Shown: positions 14,556-23,090 of the stretch, piece after piece
Layout of the letters: each line of letters opens with the position of its first letter
Numbering within the stretch: position 1 is the stretch's first letter
Assembly (NCBI GenBank): GCA_025355395.1
Contig: JANXZT010000353.1
Coordinates: 1-28,575, forward strand
DNA length: 28,575 bases
Direction: 5' to 3'
DNA from: Betaproteobacteria bacterium
Lineage (GTDB): Bacteria > Pseudomonadota > Gammaproteobacteria > Burkholderiales > Casimicrobiaceae
Notes under the pieces: generated by a model
Databases searched by the model: none
Seen by the model: the letters and a program-made list of their open reading frames with translations, nothing else
Told to the model about the DNA's origin: nothing
Made by a program: the position numbers and the translations under genes

Positions 14556-15143
14556 CTAGCGTAATCCGGCGATCTCTTTCCTGAGAGCCTCGACATTGCG
14601 TTCATGCAGCACCACCGCCTGGCGCAATCGCCCTATCCGCTCGCGATACTTATCGGCGTTGGCGCGTTCCTCGGGGAGCGGCGAGGGGGCGCCATCGGCG
14701 TGTACCGTGCGCGCCTCGGCAAGCAGCTTTTCCTCGGCGGCGAGCTCCTCGCGCAGCACCCGGCGGCGCACATCGTCGCGCCCCTTCTGGGTTTCGGCGT
14801 CGATGCGTGGAAAGCCGCTCGCAGCGGCCTTCGGCACGGGAGATGCATTAGCGCCATTGCCGGAGCCGCTTCCCGCCGCTTTGGGCGTGCTCGCCGGCCC
14901 GGTGACTTCCGGAACGTTGAAGAACGAAAACACACCCGCTGCCGTTTGGCATTTGAACATCGCCGCGCCATCGACCTGCTGCGGCCGTCCGGCGCAACCG
15001 GCTTCCTTCGCTCGCTCCGGGAGGGTGGCGGCACTCGCGTACGCGGCAGGCAAGGCCATCATCAACCCGAGGCCGCACAAGTGCAAGGCGCGTCGAAAAC
15101 GACAACCGGCGGGGCGCCAAAGGCGCTGCAATGACGAAGGCAT
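14556..15143 (-). CDS. Exported coiled-coil protein, DUF4124-like
   Basis: A 195-residue protein of unknown function between glnA and ntrB, a position where related bacteria also carry a small DUF4124-type protein. It has a long N-terminal region with a hydrophobic signal stretch (about 20-38, LCGLGLMMALPAAYASA). A short domain with two cysteines follows (AGCAGRPQQVDGAAMFKCQ, about 47-66), ending FSFFNVPEV like a DUF4124 repeat. A Gly/Ser/Ala linker leads to a charged C-terminal helix (about 120-195) likely to form a coiled coil. ATG 15143 is chosen because the signal peptide begins there; the frame is open further upstream. Confidence 0.7.
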   Translation of the reverse strand: MPSSLQRLWRPAGCRFRRALHLCGLGLMMALPAAYASAATLPERAKEAGCAGRPQQVDGAAMFKCQTAAGVFSFFNVPEVTGPASTPKAAGSGSGNGANASPVPKAAASGFPRIDAETQKGRDDVRRRVLREELAAEEKLLAEARTVHADGAPSPLPEERANADKYRERIGRLRQAVVLHERNVEALRKEIAGLR

Positions 15144-15210
15144 AAGCGCAGTGTATTGAAAACGGGCCCAAAACAACAACCGGCCCCCAAAATGAGCGGC
15201 CACGCCCAAA

Positions 15211-15246
15211 GCGCAAGGGGCCGACCCGTGGGTCCGCCCCTTGTGC
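15211..15246 (-). terminator. Strong hairpin after glnA
   Basis: An 11-base stem (GCGCAAGGGGC against GCCCCTTGTGC, one G-T wobble), then a C-C mismatch, then an inner GACCC/GGGTC stem closing on two bases. On the minus strand it is followed by only a short T-run (CTTT). It starts 35 bases after the glnA stop. It probably ends or attenuates glnA transcription before the downstream small protein and ntrBC, a common arrangement. Confidence 0.6.
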
Positions 15247-15280
15247 TCTCATGCTTTGAACGCGCGTGAAGCGCGCCGGT

Positions 15281-16693
15281 TTACAGGCTGAAGTACATAT
15301 CGTACTCGACCGGATGGGTGGTCATGCGAAAGCGCGTCACCTCCTCCATCTTGAGCGCGATGTAAGCATCGATCATGTCGTCGGTGAACACCCCGCCCCG
15401 GGTCAGGAACTCCCGATCCTTGTCGATGTTGTCGAGCGCCTCATCGAGCGACGCGCACGGGTGCGGCACCTTGGCGGCTTCTTCGGGCTCGAGATCGTAA
15501 AGATTCTTGTCCGCCGGATCGCCAGGATGGATCTTGTTCTGGATGCCATCGAGCCCTGCCATCAGCATCGCCGAGAACGCGAGATAGGGATTGGCGGTGG
15601 GATCGGGAAAACGTACTTCGATCCGACGGCCCTTCGGGCTTGCCACGTAGGGAATGCGAATCGCCGCCGAGCGGTTGCGCGCCGAGTACGCGAGGTTGAT
15701 CGGCGCTTCGAAGCCTGGCACCAGCCGCTTGTACGAATTGGTGCCGGGATTGGTGATTGCGTTGAGCGCCTTCGCATGCTTGATCACGCCACCGATGTAG
15801 TAGAGCGCCAGTTCGGACAACCCGGAATAGCCATCGCCCGCGAACAGGTTCTTGCCATTCTTCCAGAGCGACTGGTGCACGTGCATGCCCGAGCCGTTGT
15901 CGCCGACGATCGGCTTCGGCATGAAGGTCGCCGTCTTGCCGTACGCATGGGCCGTGTTGTGGACCGCGTACTTGAGAATCTGCAGCCAGTCGGCACGCTT
16001 CACCAGTGTCTCGAACTTGGTGCCGATCTCACACTGCCCGGCATTCGCGACTTCATGGTGATGGACTTCGACTTCCACCCCCATCTGCTCGAGTGCAAGG
16101 CAGATCGCGGAACGCACGTCCTGCAGATGGTCGACCGGGGGCACCGGAAAATAGCCGCCCTTCACCGTCGGCCGGTGCCCCATGTTGCCCCCTTCGAACT
16201 TTTCGGCGGTGGACCACGCGGCTTCGGACGAGAACACCTTGCAATAGCTTCCCGACATGTCTACTGACCACTCCACCGCATCGAAGATGAAGAATTCCGG
16301 CTCGGGACCGAAATAGGCCGTGTCACCGACGCCCACGGACTTGAGATACGCCTCGGCGCGCTTGGCAAGCGAGCGCGGATCGCGCTCATAGCCCTTGCCA
16401 TCCGTGGGCTCGACTACGTCGCAGGTGATGTTGAGCGTGGTCTCATCCGTGAACGGATCGATGTAGGCCGCGCCCGCGTCAGGCATCAACAGCATGTCGG
16501 ACGCCTGGATGCCTTTCCATCCGGCGATCGACGAGCCATCGAACGCATGGCCGTTATCGAACTTGTCCATGGTGAATTGCTTGGTCGGCACCGAGACGTG
16601 CTGCTCCTTGCCACGAGTGTCGGTGAACCGCAGGTCCACGAACTTGACCTCGTTGTCCTTCAGTTGTTTCAGCACGTCGGCGGGGGTTGTCAT
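15281..16693 (-). CDS. glnA: Type I glutamine synthetase
   Basis: A 470-residue GSI-beta glutamine synthetase (glutamate + ammonia + ATP to glutamine), dodecameric and cytosolic, the normal length for proteobacteria. Seen: DGSSIAGW near 52-59, metal-binding EPEFF (131-135), NGSGMHVHQS (266-275), NRSAAIRIP (340-348) and the adenylylation site NLYDLEPEE with Tyr399, so it should be controlled by GlnE. ATG 16693 has AGGAGA (16701-16706) seven bases upstream. The gene leads the nitrogen-control block and has its own predicted sigma-54 promoter and NtrC enhancer. Confidence 0.98.
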   Translation of the reverse strand: MTTPADVLKQLKDNEVKFVDLRFTDTRGKEQHVSVPTKQFTMDKFDNGHAFDGSSIAGWKGIQASDMLLMPDAGAAYIDPFTDETTLNITCDVVEPTDGKGYERDPRSLAKRAEAYLKSVGVGDTAYFGPEPEFFIFDAVEWSVDMSGSYCKVFSSEAAWSTAEKFEGGNMGHRPTVKGGYFPVPPVDHLQDVRSAICLALEQMGVEVEVHHHEVANAGQCEIGTKFETLVKRADWLQILKYAVHNTAHAYGKTATFMPKPIVGDNGSGMHVHQSLWKNGKNLFAGDGYSGLSELALYYIGGVIKHAKALNAITNPGTNSYKRLVPGFEAPINLAYSARNRSAAIRIPYVASPKGRRIEVRFPDPTANPYLAFSAMLMAGLDGIQNKIHPGDPADKNLYDLEPEEAAKVPHPCASLDEALDNIDKDREFLTRGGVFTDDMIDAYIALKMEEVTRFRMTTHPVEYDMYFSL

Positions 16694-16753
16694 GGGCGTC
16701 TCTCCTCTGATGAATCAGTCTTCGTAGCGTAGCAAAACTCCGGAACTGCCTTA

Positions 16754-16768
16754 GCGATAAGCATGCCA
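16754..16768 (-). promoter_or_regulatory. Putative sigma-54 promoter of glnA
   Basis: On the minus strand TGGCATG, four bases, then TCGC followed by T: 10 of 12 informative positions of TGGCACG-N4-TTGCW, with GG and GC at the right spacing. The predicted start is near 16742, giving a leader of about 48 bases. Its place above glnA and the NtrC dyad upstream support it. Confidence 0.6.
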
Positions 16769-16848
16769 TGCGATGCTGGCAGGGACGTCTGGCGCCTTCC
16801 TGACCGCGCCAGCGAGGCGAGCGGCATCAACGGCCAGAGCCGACAGGA

Positions 16849-16865
16849 TGCACTACATGGGTGCA
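16849..16865. promoter_or_regulatory. NtrC binding site (enhancer) of glnA
   Basis: TGCACT-ACATG-GGTGCA matches 11 of 12 half-site positions of the NtrC dyad TGCACC-N5-GGTGCA. Its centre is about 115 bases above the predicted glnA start, the distance expected for a bacterial enhancer-binding protein. A weaker partner (CGCTTC-N5-GGTGCG) may lie about 25-30 bases further up. Confidence 0.7.
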
Positions 16866-17084
16866 CGGGCTGCGGCCGCCGCTTCACCTTGGTGCGCTTC
16901 GGCCGCTTACGTGCCGCCACCCTGCCATCCAGCGGCGACCGAACCGGCTAATGGCCAAACTGCGATGATCGCAATGTTTGCTTCCCATCGTCCAGAAAGC
17001 GCAAGTGGTTGGCACAAAAGAGTTTGATCGCGATTGATCGCACCCGCTTACACTTTTGGTGTTGCACCAATCGGGGGCGGCGCC

Positions 17085-17879
17085 TTACGGGTAGAACAGG
17101 TAAAGACGATAGCCCGCCTGACTCGTAGCACTGGCATCGATGAAAAGCTTGACTGGAACGTCGGCGTTGGCGGGTATGCCGTTCGCGAGATCAGCCGTCC
17201 CCCCCGCATATTCGGAGGGTTGCAGCGCCCGGCGGGCGACGGTCTGGTCGTGGGCATCGGTCAATGTCAGCTCAAGATGAGGGTAACCCAAAGGCCACGG
17301 CGATCGGTTGCGCAGCGTTGCGCTCAGGATCAAGAGGCCGCGGTGCGCCGGATCGGCTTGCAGATCAGATGCGTCGATCGAAAGTCCGGCGACGTCGTGC
17401 ACGGGCTCGATGGCGCAACCTAGCGCGCTGCACATCCGCACCAGCGCGGGCCGGGTCGCTGGCCAGCGCATCGCGACCAGGTCGCGGAAATGAAACGCCG
17501 CCTGGGATGCAAGCACAAGCAGCAGGAGCGGCGCTCCAATGGCATAGGCTACGGTGGCGGCGCGCCGACGTCGCTGTTGCCTCGCCCACGAAAAGCGGTC
17601 TTCGTAATGAACCTCGGCGGGCGACTCTTTCGCATCGGCGACGGCAGGCCGCGGCGTGCGCAATGTCATCGTCGGCGGGCCCATCGCCGCTTCGTCGTAC
17701 CTCTCATCGTGCGCCGTCGGCGGTGAAGCTTGCGGCATTGGCAGGCGTTGCGCGTTGCCGTCGAACACGGTCTGGCAATTCCCGCACCGCACCTGCCCGG
17801 CGCGGATGGAAAGCTGATGCGTGGTGACTCGGAAGATCGTCTTGCAAGCCGGGCAGCGCGTGTACTTTTCCTCGGACAT
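17085..17879 (-). CDS. Zinc-ribbon and DUF3426 membrane protein
   Basis: A 264-residue protein with an MJ0042-type zinc ribbon at the N-terminus (C9-x2-C12 and C32-x2-C35), a Pro-rich linker, one transmembrane helix (about 107-127) and a C-terminal DUF3426 domain placed in the periplasm (about 135-264, with LSATLRNRSPWPLGYPHLELTL). Function unknown; the family sits regularly after prmA in betaproteobacteria. ATG 17879 is chosen because the ribbon begins there (MSEEKYTRCPACKTIF); the frame is open further upstream. It starts 35 bases after the prmA stop and is likely cotranscribed with it. Confidence 0.85.
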   Translation of the reverse strand: MSEEKYTRCPACKTIFRVTTHQLSIRAGQVRCGNCQTVFDGNAQRLPMPQASPPTAHDERYDEAAMGPPTMTLRTPRPAVADAKESPAEVHYEDRFSWARQQRRRRAATVAYAIGAPLLLLVLASQAAFHFRDLVAMRWPATRPALVRMCSALGCAIEPVHDVAGLSIDASDLQADPAHRGLLILSATLRNRSPWPLGYPHLELTLTDAHDQTVARRALQPSEYAGGTADLANGIPANADVPVKLFIDASATSQAGYRLYLFYP

Positions 17880-17914
17880 CGCCGACTGCGCTCCGGGTTC
17901 GCTCGCGGGTTGGC

Positions 17915-18835
17915 TCAATAGAGTCCTTGGGTGCCAACGGCGTGGTCGACAAGGCGCTCTCCCGCCAAGGCAACCCAACCGTCTTCCTCTTTCCAGACCG
18001 CGATTCTAAACCAGCGCGCGTAGGCCTCCGCGACTTCGGCGGCCTGGCCCACGAGAACGCCGGAAAGCAGGATGCGGCCGCCATCGTCCACTCGCTGCTC
18101 GAGCGCTGGGGCCAAGAGCCGCAGGGGATTGGCGAGGATATTGGCAACTACGACCGCGTACTTCGCCCCTTTGGGCATCGCACCCGGCGTAACAAAGGTC
18201 GCATTCACGCCGTTGCGAAGAGCGTTCTGCCGGCTTGCCAGCAGCGCCTGCAGATCAACGTCGGTACCCACGACGGTTCCTGCACCGAGCCGCGCGGCAG
18301 CGACAGCCAGGATGCCTGACCCGCATCCATAGTCGAGCATGCTCTCCCCCTGCGAAAGGCACGCTTCGAGCCACTGCAGACAAAGCCGCGTCGTGGGATG
18401 ACACCCCGTGCCGAAGGCGAGTCCCGGATCAAGCACAAGATTGATCGCCGCCAGATCGATCGGCGCGGACCATGACGGCACCACCCACATTCGGGCACCG
18501 ACCGCGATCGGTCCGAATTGCGCCTGCGTCGCGCGCACCCAATCCTGGTCGGGAATGGTGAACACCGACCATGCGGGGAATGGCTGGCCGACACCGGAGG
18601 ACGCATCCGCCACCATCCGCGTCGCATCGGTGCCATCAGCAAAGAGGGCGGTGAGGCGATTGAGTGGCCAAGCGTGGCGCAAAGCGACCCCCGGCTCACC
18701 ATACAGTGCGGTCTCTTCGCTCGTCTCGGCGTTCGGGTCGCTCCAATCGACGCAGTAAGCGCCCGCAGCAAGGAGCGCATCGCCCCATACATCCGCCATG
18801 TCGGCGTCCGCATCGAAGCGCAGGGCAACGAACAT
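17915..18835 (-). CDS. prmA: Ribosomal protein L11 methyltransferase
   Basis: A 306-residue SAM-dependent methyltransferase that trimethylates ribosomal protein L11. The N-terminal L11-binding domain spans about 1-90. The catalytic domain has DPGLAFGTGCHPTT (136-149), the SAM motif LDYGCGSGILAV (167-178) and the NILANPL catalytic loop (232-238). ATG 18835 lies 24 bases after accC, with GAAGG about nine bases upstream. Length is normal. The order accB-accC-prmA is conserved among proteobacteria. Confidence 0.95.
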   Translation of the reverse strand: MFVALRFDADADMADVWGDALLAAGAYCVDWSDPNAETSEETALYGEPGVALRHAWPLNRLTALFADGTDATRMVADASSGVGQPFPAWSVFTIPDQDWVRATQAQFGPIAVGARMWVVPSWSAPIDLAAINLVLDPGLAFGTGCHPTTRLCLQWLEACLSQGESMLDYGCGSGILAVAAARLGAGTVVGTDVDLQALLASRQNALRNGVNATFVTPGAMPKGAKYAVVVANILANPLRLLAPALEQRVDDGGRILLSGVLVGQAAEVAEAYARWFRIAVWKEEDGWVALAGERLVDHAVGTQGLY

Positions 18836-18859
18836 GATGCGGGGCCTTCGACGCCGCGA

Positions 18860-20239
<1,380 letters not shown>

Positions 20240-20355
20240 CGGGCGGTCCAGCGCTTTAGCGTCGTGGCTGCGGAGAAGGACCGTCGCCTGACGCCGCGCG
20301 CAAAAACCGCCGCAGTGCGCGCTCCGGCGTCGACGACCGGGCCGATGCCACGTCC

Positions 20356-20808
20356 TTACCCAATGAGAATCAGCGGCTGGCCGAACTCGACCGGCTGGCC
20401 GTTCTCGACCAAAATCTCCTTCACAATGCCCGACGCGTCCGCCTCAATTTCGTTCATGAGCTTCATGGCCTCGATGATGCACAGCGTGTCGCCCGTTTCG
20501 ACGGCATCGCCTATTTCGACAAACGCCTTCGCGCCCGGCGTACCCGCACGGTAGAACGTTCCCACCATCGGACTTTTAAGGATATGTCCCGCGAACTCCG
20601 GGGCTGCCACGGGTACCGGGTCGACCGAAGCCCCGGCGGGCGCGGCTGCGGCGGAGGGCGTGGCCGTCACGTGGGTCGTCACCGCATGCGGTGCCGGCGC
20701 CGCAGCCCGGGTAATTCGGACGCGCTCCTCACCCTCCTGGATCTCGAGCTCGCCGATGCCGGAAGTCTCGACGAGCTCGATCAGCGTTTTGAGCTTGCGC
20801 AAATCCAT
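20356..20808 (-). CDS. accB: Biotin carboxyl carrier protein of acetyl-CoA carboxylase
   Basis: A 150-residue carrier. The N-terminal helix region (MDLRKLKTLIELVETSGIGE) is followed by an Ala/Pro-rich linker (about 35-70) and the C-terminal biotinyl domain with EAMKLMNE, biotinylated at K116. ATG 20808 has GAGG (20816-20819) seven bases upstream and matches the family start. Length is normal. In most relatives aroQ lies just upstream; here a 410-base non-coding stretch takes that place. Confidence 0.96.
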   Translation of the reverse strand: MDLRKLKTLIELVETSGIGELEIQEGEERVRITRAAAPAPHAVTTHVTATPSAAAAPAGASVDPVPVAAPEFAGHILKSPMVGTFYRAGTPGAKAFVEIGDAVETGDTLCIIEAMKLMNEIEADASGIVKEILVENGQPVEFGQPLILIG

Positions 20809-21218
20809 GGCGTTACCTCGCGATCCCGGGCCGGGCGAACACCGGTGCGGTTTCAAAGCCGTGGGTGCGAGTTCCGGCGGCCCAACCGGCGGTCTTGGCA
20901 CCGAAACAAACGGGCGGTCGAAACGGCTTTCGCATATTCCCGCCTGGAGGTGACTTCGATGAAGGGGCTGTCCCGCCGGAAGCGAGCGGCATCGCAGCGC
21001 GACAATCGGTGTAATGTCCGGGCGTCGCGCGGGAACAAGCGCCTTTGTAATTATTGAAGCTATTTTGGCGCAGATCGGATCATTTGTCCAGCGATGCCCG
21101 AAGTTACCGGCAGCCTGCGCGTCCTGCGCGTTCGGCGGCGGTGCCGAAGGCCCGCGACAATCGACCCAGGCCCATCGGAGGCGTACACGTCCCCGCCGAA
21201 GTCCGAAGATGACGTGAG
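20809..21218. other. Gene-free stretch upstream of accB (aroQ position)
   Basis: No coding gene or recognisable aroQ remnant on either strand. It is A/T-richer around 21045-21090, where a promoter reading towards accB is proposed. The remainder would be a long untranslated leader. Many proteobacteria have aroQ here. Confidence 0.55.
21062..21090 (-). promoter_or_regulatory. Possible accB sigma-70 promoter
   Basis: On the minus strand TGGACA (21085-21090, 5/6 to the -35 consensus) and CAAAAT (21062-21067, 4/6 to the -10) are spaced by 17 bases. Transcription would start near 21055, giving a leader of about 245 bases before accB. Confidence 0.4.
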
Positions 21219-21743
21219 TTAGATGATTTTCGAGATGACGCTTTGAAGTTTTGCGGGTGCAAGCAGTCCGAGTTGGGTGTGGGCCAGCCGGCCGTCGCGA
21301 TCAATGATGATCGTGAACGGCAGCGCCATGATCCTGTTGCCGAAGGTCTTCGACAAATCCAATGCGCCGAAGCCGCCCACGAGCGCTGGATAATTGAGAT
21401 GAATCTCGTCGGCGAACGCGCGGACTTTCTGCGCGTCGTCCACCGCGATCCCCACGAACTGAACTCCACGCCCGCCCCACTCCTGCTGGGCCTTGATGAA
21501 CTCGGGCATCTCTTCCTTGCACGGCGCGCACCACGTCGCCCAGAAGTTGACGACCAGAACCTTGCCGCGCCATTGATCGATGCGCTGCTCCTGGCCGGAT
21601 GCATCGGGTAGCGTGATGGCAAAGAGACTGTCCGCCCGGCCACCGGCGCCGGCTTCGCGCTCCAATCCGAAGCGCAGGCCCAATGCGAGCGCGACCGCTC
21701 CGGCGGCGCCAAAGATGGCAACAACAATCAGGCGGCGCCGCAT
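21219..21743 (-). CDS. TlpA-type membrane-anchored thioredoxin
   Basis: A 174-residue thiol-disulfide protein with an N-terminal signal anchor (about 4-24) and a periplasmic thioredoxin fold. The active site is WCAPC with C72 and C75 after VVNFWAT; the cis-proline is P142 in LPFT. Such proteins reduce envelope targets such as cytochrome c or copper-site thiols and receive electrons from DsbD/CcdA. ATG 21743 has AGGAAG just upstream (21748-21753). It lies 58 bases after the nDsbD-only gene, so the two are probably one transcript and may be redox partners. Confidence 0.9.
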   Translation of the reverse strand: MRRRLIVVAIFGAAGAVALALGLRFGLEREAGAGGRADSLFAITLPDASGQEQRIDQWRGKVLVVNFWATWCAPCKEEMPEFIKAQQEWGGRGVQFVGIAVDDAQKVRAFADEIHLNYPALVGGFGALDLSKTFGNRIMALPFTIIIDRDGRLAHTQLGLLAPAKLQSVISKII

Positions 21744-21801
21744 TTGGCTTCCTGGCGCCGTTCCTCACCGCCGCGCCATGCAATGCCACGCGACCGCGCC
21801 T

Positions 21802-22314
21802 TCATCGGAACCATGAGCGCTTCGGCGGAACCGCGCTGACCAAGGGGCCCGGCGCCGCGCCGGGACGGGGAAGCGGCAGCACGATGCGTTGGCGTTGGGG
21901 CGGGTAGCACACGCCGATGTCGGCGCACCCCTGCGATTCGGCGATTACCGCGATTTCCTGACCGGACGCGGGCTTATCCAACGGCAGGGTCACGACGATC
22001 TTCCCGCGATAGGTGGCTACGCGCCCGAAGAACTCGTCGTGCTTGATTTCGCCCGCCGGGAGCACAGGCGCATTCGCGAGAGCGCCGGGCTCGACTGTGA
22101 ACCGCAGCTTGTCGCGATAAAGGTAGTACCCCGGCGCGACGGCGAATTGTGCCTGCAGGGTGCGTGCGTCGAGCGCCCGGGCGCTGAAGGCGAAGGCGCG
22201 CTCGGCTTCGAGGAGATCAGCCGGCGATGCCGCGTGCGCCAGGGCGACCACATTGCAGAGCAAAATGACGCCCAGGAAGCGCAACCTCGTGGCGCCACTG
22301 CGGTCAGATATCAA
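21802..22314 (-). CDS. Periplasmic nDsbD-like domain protein (DsbD lacking its membrane part)
   Basis: A 170-residue protein consisting of a signal peptide (about 1-28, cleavage near AHA-A) and one domain matching the N-terminal domain of DsbD: SPADLLEAERAFAF, APGYYLYRDKL, and the redox pair C130/C136 in QGCADIGVCYPP. Full DsbD has about 570-600 residues with eight membrane helices and a C-terminal thioredoxin; none of this follows, as the frame stops and tlpA begins 58 bases on. TTG 22314 is chosen because GGGAGA (22321-22326) precedes it by six bases and the signal peptide begins there; a GTG at 22374 would overlap cutA. It needs a separate electron donor, not seen here. Confidence 0.8.
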   Translation of the reverse strand: MISDRSGATRLRFLGVILLCNVVALAHAASPADLLEAERAFAFSARALDARTLQAQFAVAPGYYLYRDKLRFTVEPGALANAPVLPAGEIKHDEFFGRVATYRGKIVVTLPLDKPASGQEIAVIAESQGCADIGVCYPPQRQRIVLPLPRPGAAPGPLVSAVPPKRSWFR

Positions 22315-22343
22315 GGTAAGTCTCCCGATTCGGCAGCAATCAT

Positions 22344-22682
22344 TCAGGTTCCGGCCGTCTCGGCCGTAATCCACTGCAGATAGGGAAGCAATCCATCAAT
22401 GATCGGGACCACGATGATCTCGGGAAGTTCGTACGGATGGCGCGACCTTATCGCAGTCTCGAGCTGCGGATAGCGCTCGCGTTGCGTCTTGATGATTACA
22501 GGGACTTCGGTGACAGTTTCGATTTGGCCGCGCCAGTGATAAAGTGAATCCACCGATGCGCCGACATTGGCGCAGGCGGCGATCCTGTCTTCGACCAGCG
22601 CACGCGCCAGCGCAGTCGCGGCAGCACGGTCGGGCAAGTGCGTCAGCACCAGAATCGCCGTGCCGGCCAAGGAGTGTTCCAT
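22344..22682 (-). CDS. cutA: CutA1 divalent-cation tolerance protein
   Basis: A 112-residue trimeric CutA1-family protein, associated with copper/divalent metal tolerance; its molecular role is unsettled. Family marks: AILVLTHLPD at the first strand, AACANV (35-40), SLYHWRGQIE and HPYELPEII (82-90). Length is normal. The ATG at 22682 overlaps the ATG of the divergent fxsA on the opposite strand (shared CATG, 22680-22683). A TTG at 22670 is an alternative start. It heads the minus-strand run to nDsbD, tlpA and accBC. Confidence 0.93.
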   Translation of the reverse strand: MEHSLAGTAILVLTHLPDRAAATALARALVEDRIAACANVGASVDSLYHWRGQIETVTEVPVIIKTQRERYPQLETAIRSRHPYELPEIIVVPIIDGLLPYLQWITAETAGT

Positions 22683-23073
22683 GCGTTACCTGTTGCTCGG
22701 AATTGTACTGGTTTTCCCCGTCGTCGACCTGTACACCACGGTGCGCGTCGCCCATTGGACCGGCATTCCCACCTGGCTCTGGCTGGCTTGCTCTACGCTG
22801 GCCGGCTTGTCGCTATTGCGATCCGAGCGGCTGGCCTTTCGCGCGGCGACGATCGCCGCGATGCACGGGGAGCAGTCGCTTCTGCGCGGGCTCGTCGACA
22901 GCGGCCGCAAGGTGGTCGCGGCGCTGCTTCTTCTGCTGCCGGGAATCATGAGCGATGTCATTGCATTGCTGCTGCTCGCCCTGCCGCTCAATGTGGGCGG
23001 CGGCGCTACCGGAGCATCACCGCGGGCGACACGGGGTCCCTACATCGACGGGGATTACCGCCGGATCGACTAA
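22681..23073 (+). CDS. fxsA: FxsA family membrane protein
   Basis: A 130-residue cytoplasmic-membrane protein of the FxsA family, named for suppression of F-exclusion of phage T7; its physiological role is unclear. It has an N-terminal helix (about 3-18), a second (about 30-47) and a third/fourth hydrophobic region (about 77-103, LLLLLPGIMSDVIALLLLALPL), the typical GxxSD turn and a short polar tail. The ATG at 22681 is firm: AAGGAG (22669-22674) lies six bases upstream, inside cutA on the other strand. The gene ends 17 bases from the convergent lgt. Confidence 0.9.
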   Translation: MRYLLLGIVLVFPVVDLYTTVRVAHWTGIPTWLWLACSTLAGLSLLRSERLAFRAATIAAMHGEQSLLRGLVDSGRKVVAALLLLLPGIMSDVIALLLLALPLNVGGGATGASPRATRGPYIDGDYRRID

Positions 23074-23090
23074 CTGCGGCCCGGTCGCCC

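Larger units (their letters stand above)
16694..17084. other. Control region upstream of glnA
   Basis: No gene is visible in these 391 bases. It contains the predicted glnA -24/-12 promoter and the NtrC dyad, both entered separately. Further up are a small stem TTGGTG-TTG-CACCAA (17056-17070) and a partial NtrC-like match TGCACC-N5-GGGGCG (17063-17079). The latter is far from the promoter and only 10/12, so it is not called as a site. Confidence 0.6.

Noticed and set aside
15266..16267. Long plus-strand frame opposite glnA
   Set aside because: It is the antisense of a certain glnA, rich in Arg, with no recognisable domain or ribosome-binding site.
17056..17070. TTGGTG-TTG-CACCAA stem as terminator of the DUF3426 gene
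   Set aside because: Short stem and no T-run on the minus strand after it; could be chance or a weak structure.
17063..17079. Second NtrC-like site TGCACC-N5-GGGGCG
   Set aside because: Only 10/12 and more than 300 bases from the predicted glnA start; chance occurrence is likely in GC-rich DNA.
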